The notes: generated by a model not told the origin, from the sequence alone. Numbered from the stretch's first letter, positions 8,249-16,808 are shown. The stretch: 64,000 bases of DNA from Paracoccus litorisediminis (GCF_009711205.1 NZ_WMIG01000002.1:372001-436000); one strand, 5' to 3'. Program-made: numbers and translations.

Positions 8249-8591
8249 TGGTCATCTCGCGGGCCGGAGCGCGGCGTTTGCGCCTGAGCCTGCCCGAGCC
8301 TGCCGCGGTGTTTTCCGCGAATTTCTTTCGCAGCACCCAGAAGGCACGTTCCTCTTTGGCGCGCTCGATCTCATCGGCCAGCCCGCGCGTGGCGGCCATC
8401 GCCTCGGACTTGGCGGCCTGAATCGATCGCTCAAGGCGGCTGATCTCACTGGTCATGACGGCGATGGCCCCGCCAAGCCCGGTTTCCAGATCATTCAGCT
8501 TGCGCAGCCGCCGCGCGAGCAGGAAGCAGAAGAAGGCCAGACCGACGGAAAACAGCAGAAATCCAGCCTGAAGAAGGTGGGAAACGGTCAT
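8241..8591 (-). CDS. Membrane-anchored coiled-coil protein of the flagellar operon
   Basis: 116 residues. One strong N-terminal membrane segment (LLQAGFLLFSVGLAFFCFLLAR, about 6-27) is followed by a cytoplasmic charged coiled coil (about 30-90) and an arginine/lysine-rich tail. Position is between fliL and the MotE-like gene, with a four-base overlap to fliL and eight bases to the next. Similar small proteins of unknown function occur at this place in alphaproteobacterial flagellar clusters; I cannot name the family with certainty. The topology would suit a factor linking the stator or basal body to the membrane. Confidence 0.68.
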   Translation of the reverse strand: MTVSHLLQAGFLLFSVGLAFFCFLLARRLRKLNDLETGLGGAIAVMTSEISRLERSIQAAKSEAMAATRGLADEIERAKEERAFWVLRKKFAENTAAGSGRLRRKRRAPAREMTNA

Positions 8592-9067
8592 TGAATGCGG
8601 AACTCCGTAATCAGAATGTCGGTGAAAGCATCCTTTCCAAGGATGTAGATCGCGCGCGTCGCCAACTCGTCGCGGACGATTTCAAGAATCCCGCGCTTTT
8701 CGAAGGCAGACGGGTCGATCTCGGCCAGAAAGGTGTTGAAGGCATCGCTCAGCCGCGGCAGCAGCAACTGGATTTCCGCCCGTTTCTCGGGCGTGGTCTC
8801 GACCTCGACCGCCATGATCAGCGTGCGCATCTGTGGCCCGGCCAGCGTCACCACGATCTGCGGCATCGAGACGAATTCGATCGCGGGCAGCGGCTTGACC
8901 TCATGCTGGGCCTTTCCGGCGGGCAGCAATGCCATCGGAGACCAGATCCCAAAGAAGCTCGAGGCAAAGCCCGCACCCAGCATCACGGCGATAACAGCGA
9001 TGAACAGGAACGGCTTGCGGCCGGTTTTCTGAACGGTGTCGGGCGGGGAAAGGGCGGCGTCAGCCAT
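8588..9067 (-). CDS. fliL: Flagellar basal body-associated protein FliL
   Basis: 159 residues from ATG 9067, chosen over an ATG at 9091 because GGAG lies seven bases upstream. A short cytoplasmic N-terminus is followed by one membrane helix (PFLFIAVIAVMLGAGFASSF, about 20-40) and a periplasmic FliL domain with the conserved Q-I-V-V-T-L-A-G motif, L-L-P-R-L-S-D-A-F-N-T-F-L and the C-terminal I-L-I-T-E-F-R-I-Q. FliL rings surround the stator and raise torque. It is the first gene of the nine-gene leftward operon, so the promoter lies in the divergent region shared with fliF. Confidence 0.93.
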   Translation of the reverse strand: MADAALSPPDTVQKTGRKPFLFIAVIAVMLGAGFASSFFGIWSPMALLPAGKAQHEVKPLPAIEFVSMPQIVVTLAGPQMRTLIMAVEVETTPEKRAEIQLLLPRLSDAFNTFLAEIDPSAFEKRGILEIVRDELATRAIYILGKDAFTDILITEFRIQ

Positions 9068-9109
9068 GGTGATTCTCCGTCTTGGCCTCAATCGGATATC
9101 ACCTGCGGG

Positions 9110-9124
9110 CTAACCAATTCTTAA
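9110..9124. promoter_or_regulatory. CtrA-like binding box between fliL and fliF
   Basis: CTAA-N7-TTAA (CTAACCAATTCTTAA) differs at one position from the CtrA consensus TTAA-N7-TTAA. It lies 43 bases upstream of fliL and 56 bases upstream of fliF, in the only intergenic region that can drive both operons. CtrA is the known master regulator of this type of flagellum in alphaproteobacteria. A related box precedes motB at 51469. Confidence 0.55.
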
Positions 9125-9179
9125 TCCGCGCCGTGTCAGAAGGGTCTGGTCATGTCACAGGCCGATTCGAAGGACACGC

Positions 9180-10745
9180 ATGCTGAAGCTGCAGGATTAC
9201 TGGCGTGAAAGAAGTCTGAATCAGCGGGTTACCCTGGTTCTGGCCTTCGTCCTCACGTTTCTGGGGATTGCCGGCGTGTCATGGATGGCCTCGCGCCCGA
9301 CGCTGGCTCCGCTGTTTTCGGGGCTGGCGCCCGAGCAATCCGGTGCCATCGTTTCCTCGATCGAGGCCTCGGGCATCCGCTTCGAGGTTCGCGGCGACAC
9401 CATCTGGGTCGAGGAAGGCCGTCGCGACGCGCTGCGGATGACGCTGGCGGGTCAGGGGCTGCCTGCCTCGGGTGGGACCGGGTATGAGATACTGGACGGC
9501 ATGTCGGGCTTTGGCACCACGTCGCAGATGTTCGACGCCGCCTATTGGCGCGCGAAGGAAGGCGAGTTGGCCCGCACCGTTCTGGCCCTGCCCAATGTAA
9601 AATCGGCGCGGGTGCATCTGGCGGTTCCAAATGGCCGTGGCTACCGGCGCGAGGCACAGGCAAGTTCCTCGATCACGCTGACCACGGACGGCACTCCGAT
9701 CAGTCGTTCGCAGGCCAAAGCGCTGAAGTTTCTGGTGTCTTCCGGCGTTCCGGGGATGTCGGCAGAGCGGGTCACAGTCATCGACAGTGAACGGGGCGTG
9801 ATCTCGACCGGCGATGACGCCGCGATGGATGATCGCGCGGGTGAAATGAAGCGCAACGTCGAGCGCATCCTTGAGGCCCATGTCGGCAGCGGGAACGCGG
9901 TCGTCGAGCTGAACCTGGATGTGGTGACCGAATCCGAGGTCCTGACCGAACAGCGCTTCGATCCCCAGCAGCGCGCCTTGATTTCGCAAGAGAGCGAAGA
10001 GCTGGCGGACCAAAGCTCGAATACCGCGCCCGGAACGGTCACCGCGGCATCGAACCTACCGGAAGGGCAGCAGGATGACGGCGACAAAAGCCGTGCGTCA
10101 CGCTCCGAGACCCGGCAAAGGTCCAACTTCGAAGTCAGCAAGCTGACGCGCGAGGTCAACCGTCAACCCGGTGCCATCCGCCGACTGACCGTTGCCGTCC
10201 TTGTCAACGGCATCAACAAACCCGACGAGAGTGGCAACCCACAACTCGTCCCCCGCGAAGCCGGTGATCTTGATGCAATCCGCGAACTGGTCGCCTCGGC
10301 CGTCGGCTTTGATGAGGGGCGTGGAGACCAGCTAACGGTTAAATCGCTGGCTTTTGCCACGCTGTCCGATGCTGGGACGCTTGCGACAGAGGCCGGGATG
10401 CTCTCTCGCCTTGATCTGAACAGCCTGTTGCGTCTGGTTTTGGCTGGTCTTTTCATCCTTTCCTGTGTGGCCTTCGTCCTGCGTCCGATCCGGCGGAATC
10501 GCCAGAATGAAGCCCTGCTGGACATGTCCCGACCGACCGAGATTCCTGCGCTGACCGCACGCGAGATCACCGCAGATCCGGAGATGCCACCAGCTTCGGC
10601 CGCCATCCCCGAAATCGACTTCGATCCCGCTGCGATCGGCAATGGCGATCCGGTGCAGCGGCTGAAAGAGCTGATGAAATCCCGCAAAGAGGAAAGCGTG
10701 AAGCTGCTTTCGGGATGGATTGAGGCGCGGGAGGATCGGATTTGA
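9180..10745 (+). CDS. fliF: Flagellar MS-ring protein FliF
   Basis: 521 residues, AGGA ribosome binding site eight bases upstream. The N-terminal membrane helix (VTLVLAFVLTFLGIAGVSWM, about 18-38) leads into the secretin-like ring-building motifs of the YscJ/FliF family (about 45-215, for example SARVHLAVPN and ITLTTDGTPISRSQAKALKFLVSSGVPGM in two parts), then a charged disordered stretch (about 280-325), a FliF_C region and a second membrane helix (about 417-440). The last residues (DPVQRLKELMKSRKEESVKLL) match the FliG-docking tail. It assembles the MS ring in the inner membrane. Its stop codon overlaps the start of fliH. fliG, which follows fliF in many relatives, is absent here. Confidence 0.95.
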   Translation: MLKLQDYWRERSLNQRVTLVLAFVLTFLGIAGVSWMASRPTLAPLFSGLAPEQSGAIVSSIEASGIRFEVRGDTIWVEEGRRDALRMTLAGQGLPASGGTGYEILDGMSGFGTTSQMFDAAYWRAKEGELARTVLALPNVKSARVHLAVPNGRGYRREAQASSSITLTTDGTPISRSQAKALKFLVSSGVPGMSAERVTVIDSERGVISTGDDAAMDDRAGEMKRNVERILEAHVGSGNAVVELNLDVVTESEVLTEQRFDPQQRALISQESEELADQSSNTAPGTVTAASNLPEGQQDDGDKSRASRSETRQRSNFEVSKLTREVNRQPGAIRRLTVAVLVNGINKPDESGNPQLVPREAGDLDAIRELVASAVGFDEGRGDQLTVKSLAFATLSDAGTLATEAGMLSRLDLNSLLRLVLAGLFILSCVAFVLRPIRRNRQNEALLDMSRPTEIPALTAREITADPEMPPASAAIPEIDFDPAAIGNGDPVQRLKELMKSRKEESVKLLSGWIEAREDRI

Positions 10746-11299
10746 TTGGCCCGGCGCTACGGCTGGAATCCTTCGCCCGCCCGGTGGTGACACCACGATC
10801 CCTGACCGAGGCCGATCTGGAGCGGGCCTGGCAGGAGGGCTTTGAGCAAGGCCGTCAGGACGCCCATGCGCGCAGTATCGACCAGCTATCCGCACAGATC
10901 GGCAGGATCAGCGAGCAACTTGCGCAACAGGCGTCTGAATTCGCGCAAATTCGGCAGGATACGCTGCAGGCGATGCTTCCTGTCCTGATCTCGATCGTCG
11001 ATCAGCTTGGCCCACGTTATGGTCGTGAAAAACTGATTGAACAGCTTTCGCAGGCCCTGCGGGTCCTGACCGAAGACAGTTCCGGCACAACCGTCAAAAT
11101 CACCTGTTCGTCAGAGATGGCAGTTCCGGTCCGCGACTGCATCGCACAAATCGGTAGTGATTCGATCTTGGTCATCGAGAGCGCGGATACCGGCAGCACT
11201 GTGGAACTGAAGGGCGCAGGCGGTCGCGTGCTGATCGAGCCAAAGCGGATGATCTCATCCATCCGATCCATCATTCAGGAATTCACACACGAGGAATAG
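10742..11299 (+). CDS. fliH: Flagellar export ATPase regulator FliH (FlbE-like)
   Basis: 185 residues beginning at TTG 10742, which overlaps the fliF stop as TTGA and has GGGAGG seven bases upstream. The N-terminal part includes a charged helix with E-Q-G-R-Q-D-A-H, followed by a long coiled coil (about 45-85) and a C-terminal domain (about 95-185) with V-K-I-T-C-S-S-E and I-E-P-K-R-M-I, similar to the FliH/YscL E2-peripheral-stalk-like fold. FliH holds the FliI ATPase and links it to the C ring through FliN, encoded next. FliI itself is not in the window. Sequence conservation in this family is low, so the call relies on order fliF-fliH-fliN-fliP as well. Confidence 0.8.
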   Translation: MIGPALRLESFARPVVTPRSLTEADLERAWQEGFEQGRQDAHARSIDQLSAQIGRISEQLAQQASEFAQIRQDTLQAMLPVLISIVDQLGPRYGREKLIEQLSQALRVLTEDSSGTTVKITCSSEMAVPVRDCIAQIGSDSILVIESADTGSTVELKGAGGRVLIEPKRMISSIRSIIQEFTHEE

Positions 11300-11301
11300 T
11301 C

Positions 11302-11559
11302 ATGGACGATTTGGTCGGAATGATTGCAACAGACCAGATTCAGGTCGAAATCACGATCCGTCTGGGCAGGACCCGGATGACAATCGCGGAACTCTCACGC
11401 CTGACGCGTGACGATATCGTGACTCTGGATCAGGAGATCTCGGACGGGGTCGAAATCTGCGTGGGCGAAAAGGTGATCGCCCATGGCGAGTTGACCTCGG
11501 GCGGGGAAAGCGACAACCGGCTTTGCGTCCGTATTCTTGGGACCGCACAACGGTCATGA
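11302..11559 (+). CDS. fliN: Flagellar C-ring protein FliN
   Basis: 85 residues, almost only a SpoA/SPOA domain: V-E-I-T-I-R-L-G-R-T-R-M-T-I-A-E-L, then D-I-V-T-L-D-Q-E and V-E-I-C-V-G-E-K-V-I-A-H-G-E-L, ending V-R-I-L. The short form without an N-terminal extension is common in alphaproteobacteria. FliN forms the bottom of the C ring with FliM (not in the window) and receives FliH-FliI. Its start lies two bases after fliH, and its stop overlaps the fliP start (ATGA). Confidence 0.92.
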   Translation: MDDLVGMIATDQIQVEITIRLGRTRMTIAELSRLTRDDIVTLDQEISDGVEICVGEKVIAHGELTSGGESDNRLCVRILGTAQRS

Positions 11560-12278
11560 CCAGGCTGCTTCTGCTGACGATTGCGGTTCTGCTTCCTCAG
11601 GTCGGAATCGCACAGGAAACGGCGCCTTGGGGCGAGGTGGCACAGGCAGCAGGCAACGGGGTCGGTCGGCATACGATCACGATTCTGGCCGCGATGACCG
11701 CCCTTTCCTTGGCGCCCGGCATTGCGATCATGGTGACCTGCTTTCCCTTCATCGCAACCGTCCTGTCGGTCCTGCGGCAATCAATCGGCCTTTCTCAGGC
11801 GCCGCCCAACATGGTCATCGTCTCGCTTGCGATGTTCCTGACCTGGTTCGTCATGAGCCCGGTTCTGACCGAGGCGTGGAATGTTGCAGGGGCACCGCTT
11901 CGCGACAACAAGATCACCATCGAACAGGCCTTTGAACGCGGCATCGTTCCATTCCGCAACTTCATGGAGGCACGCGCCGATCCCGAGACGCTGGAAATGC
12001 TGGCCGAGCTGTCGCCCGAACCCAAAGGCGACGTTGCGCGTCTGTCGGTCCTTGTCCCGGCCTTCATGCTGACCGAGATCCAGCGTGCCTTCGAGATCGG
12101 CTTTCTGGTCTCGCTGCCCTTCCTCATCATCGATCTGGTCGTCTCGGCGGTGCTGATGTCGATGGGGATGATGATGGTTCCGCCAGCCGTGGTCGCCCTG
12201 CCGTTCAAGCTGGCATTCTTTGTCGTCGTGGACGGATGGCAACTGGTGGCGACGGCACTGGTGCGCAGTTACCAATAG
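11556..12278 (+). CDS. fliP: Flagellar export pore protein FliP
   Basis: 240 residues from ATG 11556, overlapping the fliN stop by three bases; the family-typical cleavable signal peptide (MTRLLLLTIAVLLPQVGIAQ) supports this start. Conserved FliP segments are present: S-L-A-P-G-I-A-I-M-V-T-C-F-P-F, L-R-Q-S-I-G-L-S-Q-A-P-P-N-M-V, F-M-L-T-E-I-Q-R-A-F-E-I-G-F and D-L-V-V-S-A-V-L-M-S-M-G-M-M-M-V-P-P. Four membrane segments. FliP forms the pentameric core of the export pore with FliQ and FliR. It ends the rightward operon and converges on recQ; no clear terminator is visible between them. Confidence 0.95.
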   Translation: MTRLLLLTIAVLLPQVGIAQETAPWGEVAQAAGNGVGRHTITILAAMTALSLAPGIAIMVTCFPFIATVLSVLRQSIGLSQAPPNMVIVSLAMFLTWFVMSPVLTEAWNVAGAPLRDNKITIEQAFERGIVPFRNFMEARADPETLEMLAELSPEPKGDVARLSVLVPAFMLTEIQRAFEIGFLVSLPFLIIDLVVSAVLMSMGMMMVPPAVVALPFKLAFFVVVDGWQLVATALVRSYQ

Positions 12279-12373
12279 CGGTCGCGATCAGGGGCAATGT
12301 CGCAGAGCGTCGTCTGTCGATATGGAGAGGCGATATTCACGCCCGGCGACGCAGGGCGCGCAAATACGGCAGC

Positions 12374-14398
12374 CTAGTCGTTGTCAATCTCGGTGCGGAA
12401 GGCCGCGCCGAAGCGGTCAAGCCTTGCCAGGTCGAGATAGCGAGACAGATCATCGGGACGATCCTCGGCGATCCGGCGCAGGGTCGAGGTTCCGACGGAA
12501 AGCGGCTTTTCCGTCCCGTCCTCGCCGCGTTGCAAGCGGATTTGCGCGGCGGACAGCCGGTCAAACAGCTCTGCCGAGGGACGACCTGCCAAAGCTTTCC
12601 GGGCCGGATGCATGGGCGCCACCTCGCCAGCGATGACGCGCAGGAATGCCTCACCGTAACTTTCCAGTTTCTTGGCCCCGACGCCATTCACGCGCGCCAT
12701 CTGGTCCAGCGTCATCGGACGGGACTGAGCCATCTCGATCAGGGTGCGGTCGGGAAAAATCACATAGGCGGGCACGCGCGCCGCCTCGGCCAAGGCGCGG
12801 CGACGGGCCTTGAGGGCGGAAAGCAGAGGCGCGTCCTCCTCGTCGACCTGCGTGCGCACGACGACTGCGGGTCGCGCGCGGCTGACCAGATCGCGGCGCA
12901 AGGTGACGGTTTCCTCGCCGCGCAGAACAGCATGGGCGGCCGCGGTAATGGCAAGACCGCCATGTCGCTCAGGATCAGGGCGGATCAGGTCGCGGCCCAG
13001 CATCTGGCGAACCACCGCCTGCCACTCACTGCGGGACAGATCCTTGCCAACGCCAAAAGTCGGCAGCCGGTCATGGCCGCGCGCGCTGATACGCTCGGTC
13101 GGGTTGCCGATCAGCAGGTCGATGATATGACCCGCGCCATAGGTTTCGCCGGTGCGCAGAATGGCAGAGAGCACCTTTTGCGCGGCCTGCGTGCCATCGA
13201 ATGTCGCGGGCGGGGCATCGCAGATGTCGCAATTGCCGCAAGCCTCGGCGCTTTCGCCGAAATAGCCCAACAGCGCGACCCGCCGACAGGTCGCGGATTC
13301 GGCCAGCCCCAACAGCGCGTTCAACCGGGTGTGGTCGGCGGCCTTGCGCTCGACCGGGGCAAGGCCTTCGTCGACCTGACTGCGACGCAGGCGGATGTCG
13401 TCGGGGCCGTAAAGGGTCAGGGTCTCGGCGGGGGCACCATCGCGGCCGCCGCGACCGATTTCCTGATAATAGGCCTCGATGGATTTCGGCAGGTCGGCAT
13501 GGGCGACCCAGCGGATATCGGGTTTGTCGATGCCCATGCCAAAGGCGACGGTGGCGGTGACGATCAGCCCGTCCTCGCGCTGGAAACGGGTCTCGACGGC
13601 GCGGCGGTTATCCGGCTCCATCCCGCCGTGATAGGCGACGGCGGCCAGTCCGGTCTCATTCAACGCCTGTGCCAGGGTTTCGGTCTTGGCGCGGGTGCCG
13701 CAATAGACGATGCCCGATTGGCCCCGGCGGGCCGTGGCGAAATCAAGGATCTGGCGGCGCGGCCCGTCCTTGGGCTGGAAAGCCAGATGGATGTTCGGCC
13801 GGTCGAAACCGCGCAGGAAGACCTGCGGCGCGGCGTCGCCAAACAGGCGGGCGACGATCTCATCGCGGGTTTCGGCATCGGCAGTGGCGGTGAAGGCGGC
13901 AAGCGGCACCGAAAGCGCGCGGCGCAGCTCGCCCACGCGCAGGTAGTCGGGGCGGAAGTCATGGCCCCATTGGCTGACGCAATGCGCCTCATCGACGGCA
14001 ATGGCCTGCACGCCCGCGCGACGCAGCAAGGGCAAGGTCGCGCCCGAGGCCAGCCGTTCCGGTGCGATATACAACAGGCGCAATTCGCGGGCGGACAGTG
14101 CGCGCAGCACCTCGGAGTTCTCATCCTCGGAATTTCCGCTGGTCAGGGCTGCGGCAGCGACCCCGGCCTCGGTCAGCGCGCGGACCTGATCGCGCATCAA
14201 GGCAATCAGCGGTGAAACCACTACCGTCAGCCCGTCCCGCATCAGCGCAGGCAGCTGATAGCACAGCGACTTCCCCCCGCCCGTCGGCATGATCGCCAGC
14301 ACGTCGCGACCCGAGGCAACGGCATCGACGATCTCCTCCTGACCCGGACGGAAGCCGTCAAAGCCGAAGACCTGCCGCAGCAGAGGGGCTGCGGACAT
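12374..14398 (-). CDS. recQ: ATP-dependent DNA helicase RecQ
   Basis: 674 residues. Superfamily 2 helicase motifs are in order: motif I P-T-G-G-G-K-S at 38-44, DEAH box at 136-139 followed by C-V-S-Q-W-G-H-D-F-R, and motif VI Q-E-I-G-R-G-G-R-D-G. A zinc-binding cysteine cluster (T-C-R-R-V then C-G-N-C-D-I-C-D, about 365-395) and a winged-helix RQC region follow, and an HRDC domain lies at about 515-590 (MTLDQMARVNGVGAKKLESY). RecQ unwinds DNA 3' to 5' in recombination and fork repair. It converges with fliP and is followed in its own direction by nothing closer than the flagellar operon. The upstream yggT gene ends two bases before its start. Confidence 0.96.
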   Translation of the reverse strand: MSAAPLLRQVFGFDGFRPGQEEIVDAVASGRDVLAIMPTGGGKSLCYQLPALMRDGLTVVVSPLIALMRDQVRALTEAGVAAAALTSGNSEDENSEVLRALSARELRLLYIAPERLASGATLPLLRRAGVQAIAVDEAHCVSQWGHDFRPDYLRVGELRRALSVPLAAFTATADAETRDEIVARLFGDAAPQVFLRGFDRPNIHLAFQPKDGPRRQILDFATARRGQSGIVYCGTRAKTETLAQALNETGLAAVAYHGGMEPDNRRAVETRFQREDGLIVTATVAFGMGIDKPDIRWVAHADLPKSIEAYYQEIGRGGRDGAPAETLTLYGPDDIRLRRSQVDEGLAPVERKAADHTRLNALLGLAESATCRRVALLGYFGESAEACGNCDICDAPPATFDGTQAAQKVLSAILRTGETYGAGHIIDLLIGNPTERISARGHDRLPTFGVGKDLSRSEWQAVVRQMLGRDLIRPDPERHGGLAITAAAHAVLRGEETVTLRRDLVSRARPAVVVRTQVDEEDAPLLSALKARRRALAEAARVPAYVIFPDRTLIEMAQSRPMTLDQMARVNGVGAKKLESYGEAFLRVIAGEVAPMHPARKALAGRPSAELFDRLSAAQIRLQRGEDGTEKPLSVGTSTLRRIAEDRPDDLSRYLDLARLDRFGAAFRTEIDND

Positions 14399-14400
14399 GC

Positions 14401-14694
14401 TCAGAACCCGTAGAACCAGCCGGCGTTGTTGATCAGGGCACGCTGGGCGATGATGATCACGATGAAGACCACCAGCGGCGCCAGATCCAGCGATCCGGTG
14501 CTGGGCAGGATGCGGCGGACCGGGGCATAGAGCGGCTCAAGCACCCGGTTCAGACCGTTCCATATCTGCCAGACAAGCGGTTGGCGCAGGTTCAGCACCT
14601 GAAAGTTGATCAGCCAGGACATGATGATATGGGCGATCATCACGAACCACACCACGTCAAGTATCAGCATCAGTGCTTCGAACAGCGTGCCCAT
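14401..14694 (-). CDS. YggT family membrane protein
   Basis: 97 residues starting at ATG 14694 (an adjacent ATG at 14697 is possible; GAGG spacing favours 14694). Two hydrophobic segments (about 3-25 and 68-90) flank the family motif V-L-E-P-L-Y-A-P-V-R-R-I-L-P. YggT proteins are small inner-membrane proteins linked to osmotic or potassium stress tolerance and often to cell-division or chromosome-organisation genes; biochemical function is not settled. It lies two bases upstream of recQ on the same strand and so is probably co-transcribed with it, and is divergent from the thioesterase gene at 14826. Confidence 0.88.
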   Translation of the reverse strand: MGTLFEALMLILDVVWFVMIAHIIMSWLINFQVLNLRQPLVWQIWNGLNRVLEPLYAPVRRILPSTGSLDLAPLVVFIVIIIAQRALINNAGWFYGF

Positions 14695-14825
14695 CATTTC
14701 CTCGCCAAATCCATGCCAGCGACAGGTAAGGCAGCACCCGCCCTTGCGCAACCCTGCGCGCCGCTGCGTCCCGATTGACCTTGGCCGATCCAGCGCATAG
14801 CCGGGGTTCCATACAAGGAGGGGCG

Positions 14826-15398
14826 ATGTATCCGATCCTGCGCTTTGCCGCCGAGATGCTGAAATACCGCAATGCACCGCGCATTGGCGTGCTTGACCCG
14901 CATGTCTCGACCCATCGTTGCTGGCCTTGGGACCTGGACCCCTGGATCGAGCTGAACAACGGCCGCACCCTGACGCTTTACGACCTTGGTCGGGTGCCGA
15001 TGGCGGTCCGGACCGGCATTATCGGCACCATGCGCGACAATGGCTGGGGCATCACCGTCGCCGGGAACTCGCTGCGCTATCGTCGCCGGGTCAGGGGCTT
15101 CGACCGCTTCACCATGGTCTCGCGCACCTTGGGCTGGGACGCGCGCTTCCTGTATATGGAGCAGAGCATCTGGCGCAAAGGCGAATGCTGCAACCACATG
15201 CTGCTGCGGGGCGCGATCACCTCGGCCGACGGGATCGTCCCGCCCGCCCGGCTGATGGAGGCGGCTGGCCGCGACACGACCAGCCCGGAACTGCCCGACT
15301 GGGTGCAGGCATGGATCGCGGCGGATGCACAGCGGCCTTGGCCTCCGGTCCTGCCGGATCTGGCATTCGGCGATCCGAAAGACGACTTGCCAGCCTGA
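14826..15398 (+). CDS. THEM6-like acyl-CoA thioesterase family protein
   Basis: 190 residues; GGAGG lies about five bases before ATG 14826. The hot-dog fold signature of the 4HBT_2 group is visible: W-P-W-D-L-D-P-W-I-E-L-N-N-G-R-T-L-T-L-Y-D-L-G-R (about 38-61), with the paired asparagines and following helix that form the active site edge, and a second strand region V-S-R-T-L-G-W-D-A-R-F-L-Y. No signal peptide. Likely hydrolyses an acyl-CoA or another thioester; the substrate cannot be told from sequence. It is followed closely by the UMF1 transporter. Confidence 0.75.
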   Translation: MYPILRFAAEMLKYRNAPRIGVLDPHVSTHRCWPWDLDPWIELNNGRTLTLYDLGRVPMAVRTGIIGTMRDNGWGITVAGNSLRYRRRVRGFDRFTMVSRTLGWDARFLYMEQSIWRKGECCNHMLLRGAITSADGIVPPARLMEAAGRDTTSPELPDWVQAWIAADAQRPWPPVLPDLAFGDPKDDLPA

Positions 15399-15449
15399 GC
15401 CGCCATTGGCCATATGCCCGCACAAAGACACAAGGGCGGGACGACCGGC

Positions 15450-16808
15450 ATGCAGCACAAGAAGATCTGGGGCTGGTGGTTCTTTGACTGGGCCAGCCAG
15501 CCCTATTCCACCCTGCTGACCACCTTCATCTTTCCGGTCTATTTCGCCGAAATCGCCCGGGCGCATTACACCCAACAGGGCCTGACACCCGAGGCCGCCG
15601 CCGCCGCCTCGCAATCGCTATGGGGTTACGGGCTGGCGATTTCGGGCTTCATCATCGCGGTGCTGGCCCCGATCCTTGGCGCGGTCGCCGACAATAGCGG
15701 GCGCAGGCTGATCTGGGTCTGGGCCTGTTCGGCGCTTTATGTCGCCGGTGCTTGGGGCCTGTGGTTCCTTGCCCCCGATCAGCCCAACCTGATCCCGGTT
15801 CTGATCTGCTTTGGCCTTGGCCTGATCGGGATGGAGTTCGCGACGATCTTCACCAATGCCATGCTGCCCGGCCTTGCGCCAAGGGAAGAGATCGGGCGGG
15901 TCTCCGGCTCGGGCTTTGCCTTTGGCTATCTGGGCGGGGTGCTGTCGCTGTTCGCGGTGCTGCTTTTGCTGGCCGAAAACGCGCAGACCGGCCTGACGCT
16001 GCTGGGCATTCCGCCGATCCTTGGGCTGGACGCAGCGCTGCGCGAGGGCACGCGCGCCGTCGGTCCCTTCACCGCGATCTGGTTTCTGGTCTTCATGATC
16101 CCCTTTGCGCTTTGGGTGCGCGAAACCCCGGGACCAAAACGCCCGCTGCGGATCGGGGGCGCGATGCGCGACCTGTGGCGGCTGATCCTCAGTCTTGGCC
16201 AGCGCCGCTCGCTGGCGGCATTCCTGCTGTCCTCGATGTTCTCGCGCGATGCGCTGAACGGGCTTTATGCATTCGGCGGGATCTACGCCGCCGCCGTGCT
16301 GGGCTGGCCGGTGATCCTGTCGGGGATCTTCGGCATTGTCGCGGCCATGTCGGCCACGGTGATCTGCTGGCTGGGCGGACGGGCCGACCGGCGCTGGGGG
16401 CCGAAACCGGTGACAATTATCTGCACGCTGGCCCTGATCCTTGTCTGCGCCATCGTCATCGGCATGGATCGCAGCCAGATCATGGGCTTCCCCCTGCCCG
16501 AGGGTTCGCGCCTGCCCGATGCGCTGTTCTTCCTGTGCGGAGCGCTGATCGGCGGCGCGGGCGGCGTCCTGCAGGCCTCGGGGCGCACCTTGGTCGTCCT
16601 GCATACCAGCCCCGAACGCGCGACCGAGGTCTTTGGCCTTTACGCGCTGTCTGGCAAGGCCACGACTTTCCTTGCACCTTTCCTGATCGCGCTGGTCACG
16701 CATTTCAGCGGAAACCTGCGGCTGGGCATCTCTCCGCTGATCGTGATGTTCCTTATTTCGCTGGTTTTGTTACACTGGGTCAAAGCAAGAGGGGAACCCG
16801 AGCAGTGA
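15450..16808 (+). CDS. UMF1 (Atg22-like) family MFS transporter
   Basis: 452 residues from ATG 15450, with GGGA eight bases upstream; an ATG at 15414 would add a charged 12-residue extension. About twelve membrane segments. The N-terminal W-G-W-W-F-F-D-W-A-S-Q-P-Y-S-T motif and the R-R-L-I-W-V loop are typical of the UMF1 family, which includes yeast vacuolar amino-acid exporter Atg22. Bacterial members are thought to export amino acids or related solutes; substrate unknown. The stop codon overlaps the mepA start as GTGA. Confidence 0.85.
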   Translation: MQHKKIWGWWFFDWASQPYSTLLTTFIFPVYFAEIARAHYTQQGLTPEAAAAASQSLWGYGLAISGFIIAVLAPILGAVADNSGRRLIWVWACSALYVAGAWGLWFLAPDQPNLIPVLICFGLGLIGMEFATIFTNAMLPGLAPREEIGRVSGSGFAFGYLGGVLSLFAVLLLLAENAQTGLTLLGIPPILGLDAALREGTRAVGPFTAIWFLVFMIPFALWVRETPGPKRPLRIGGAMRDLWRLILSLGQRRSLAAFLLSSMFSRDALNGLYAFGGIYAAAVLGWPVILSGIFGIVAAMSATVICWLGGRADRRWGPKPVTIICTLALILVCAIVIGMDRSQIMGFPLPEGSRLPDALFFLCGALIGGAGGVLQASGRTLVVLHTSPERATEVFGLYALSGKATTFLAPFLIALVTHFSGNLRLGISPLIVMFLISLVLLHWVKARGEPEQ

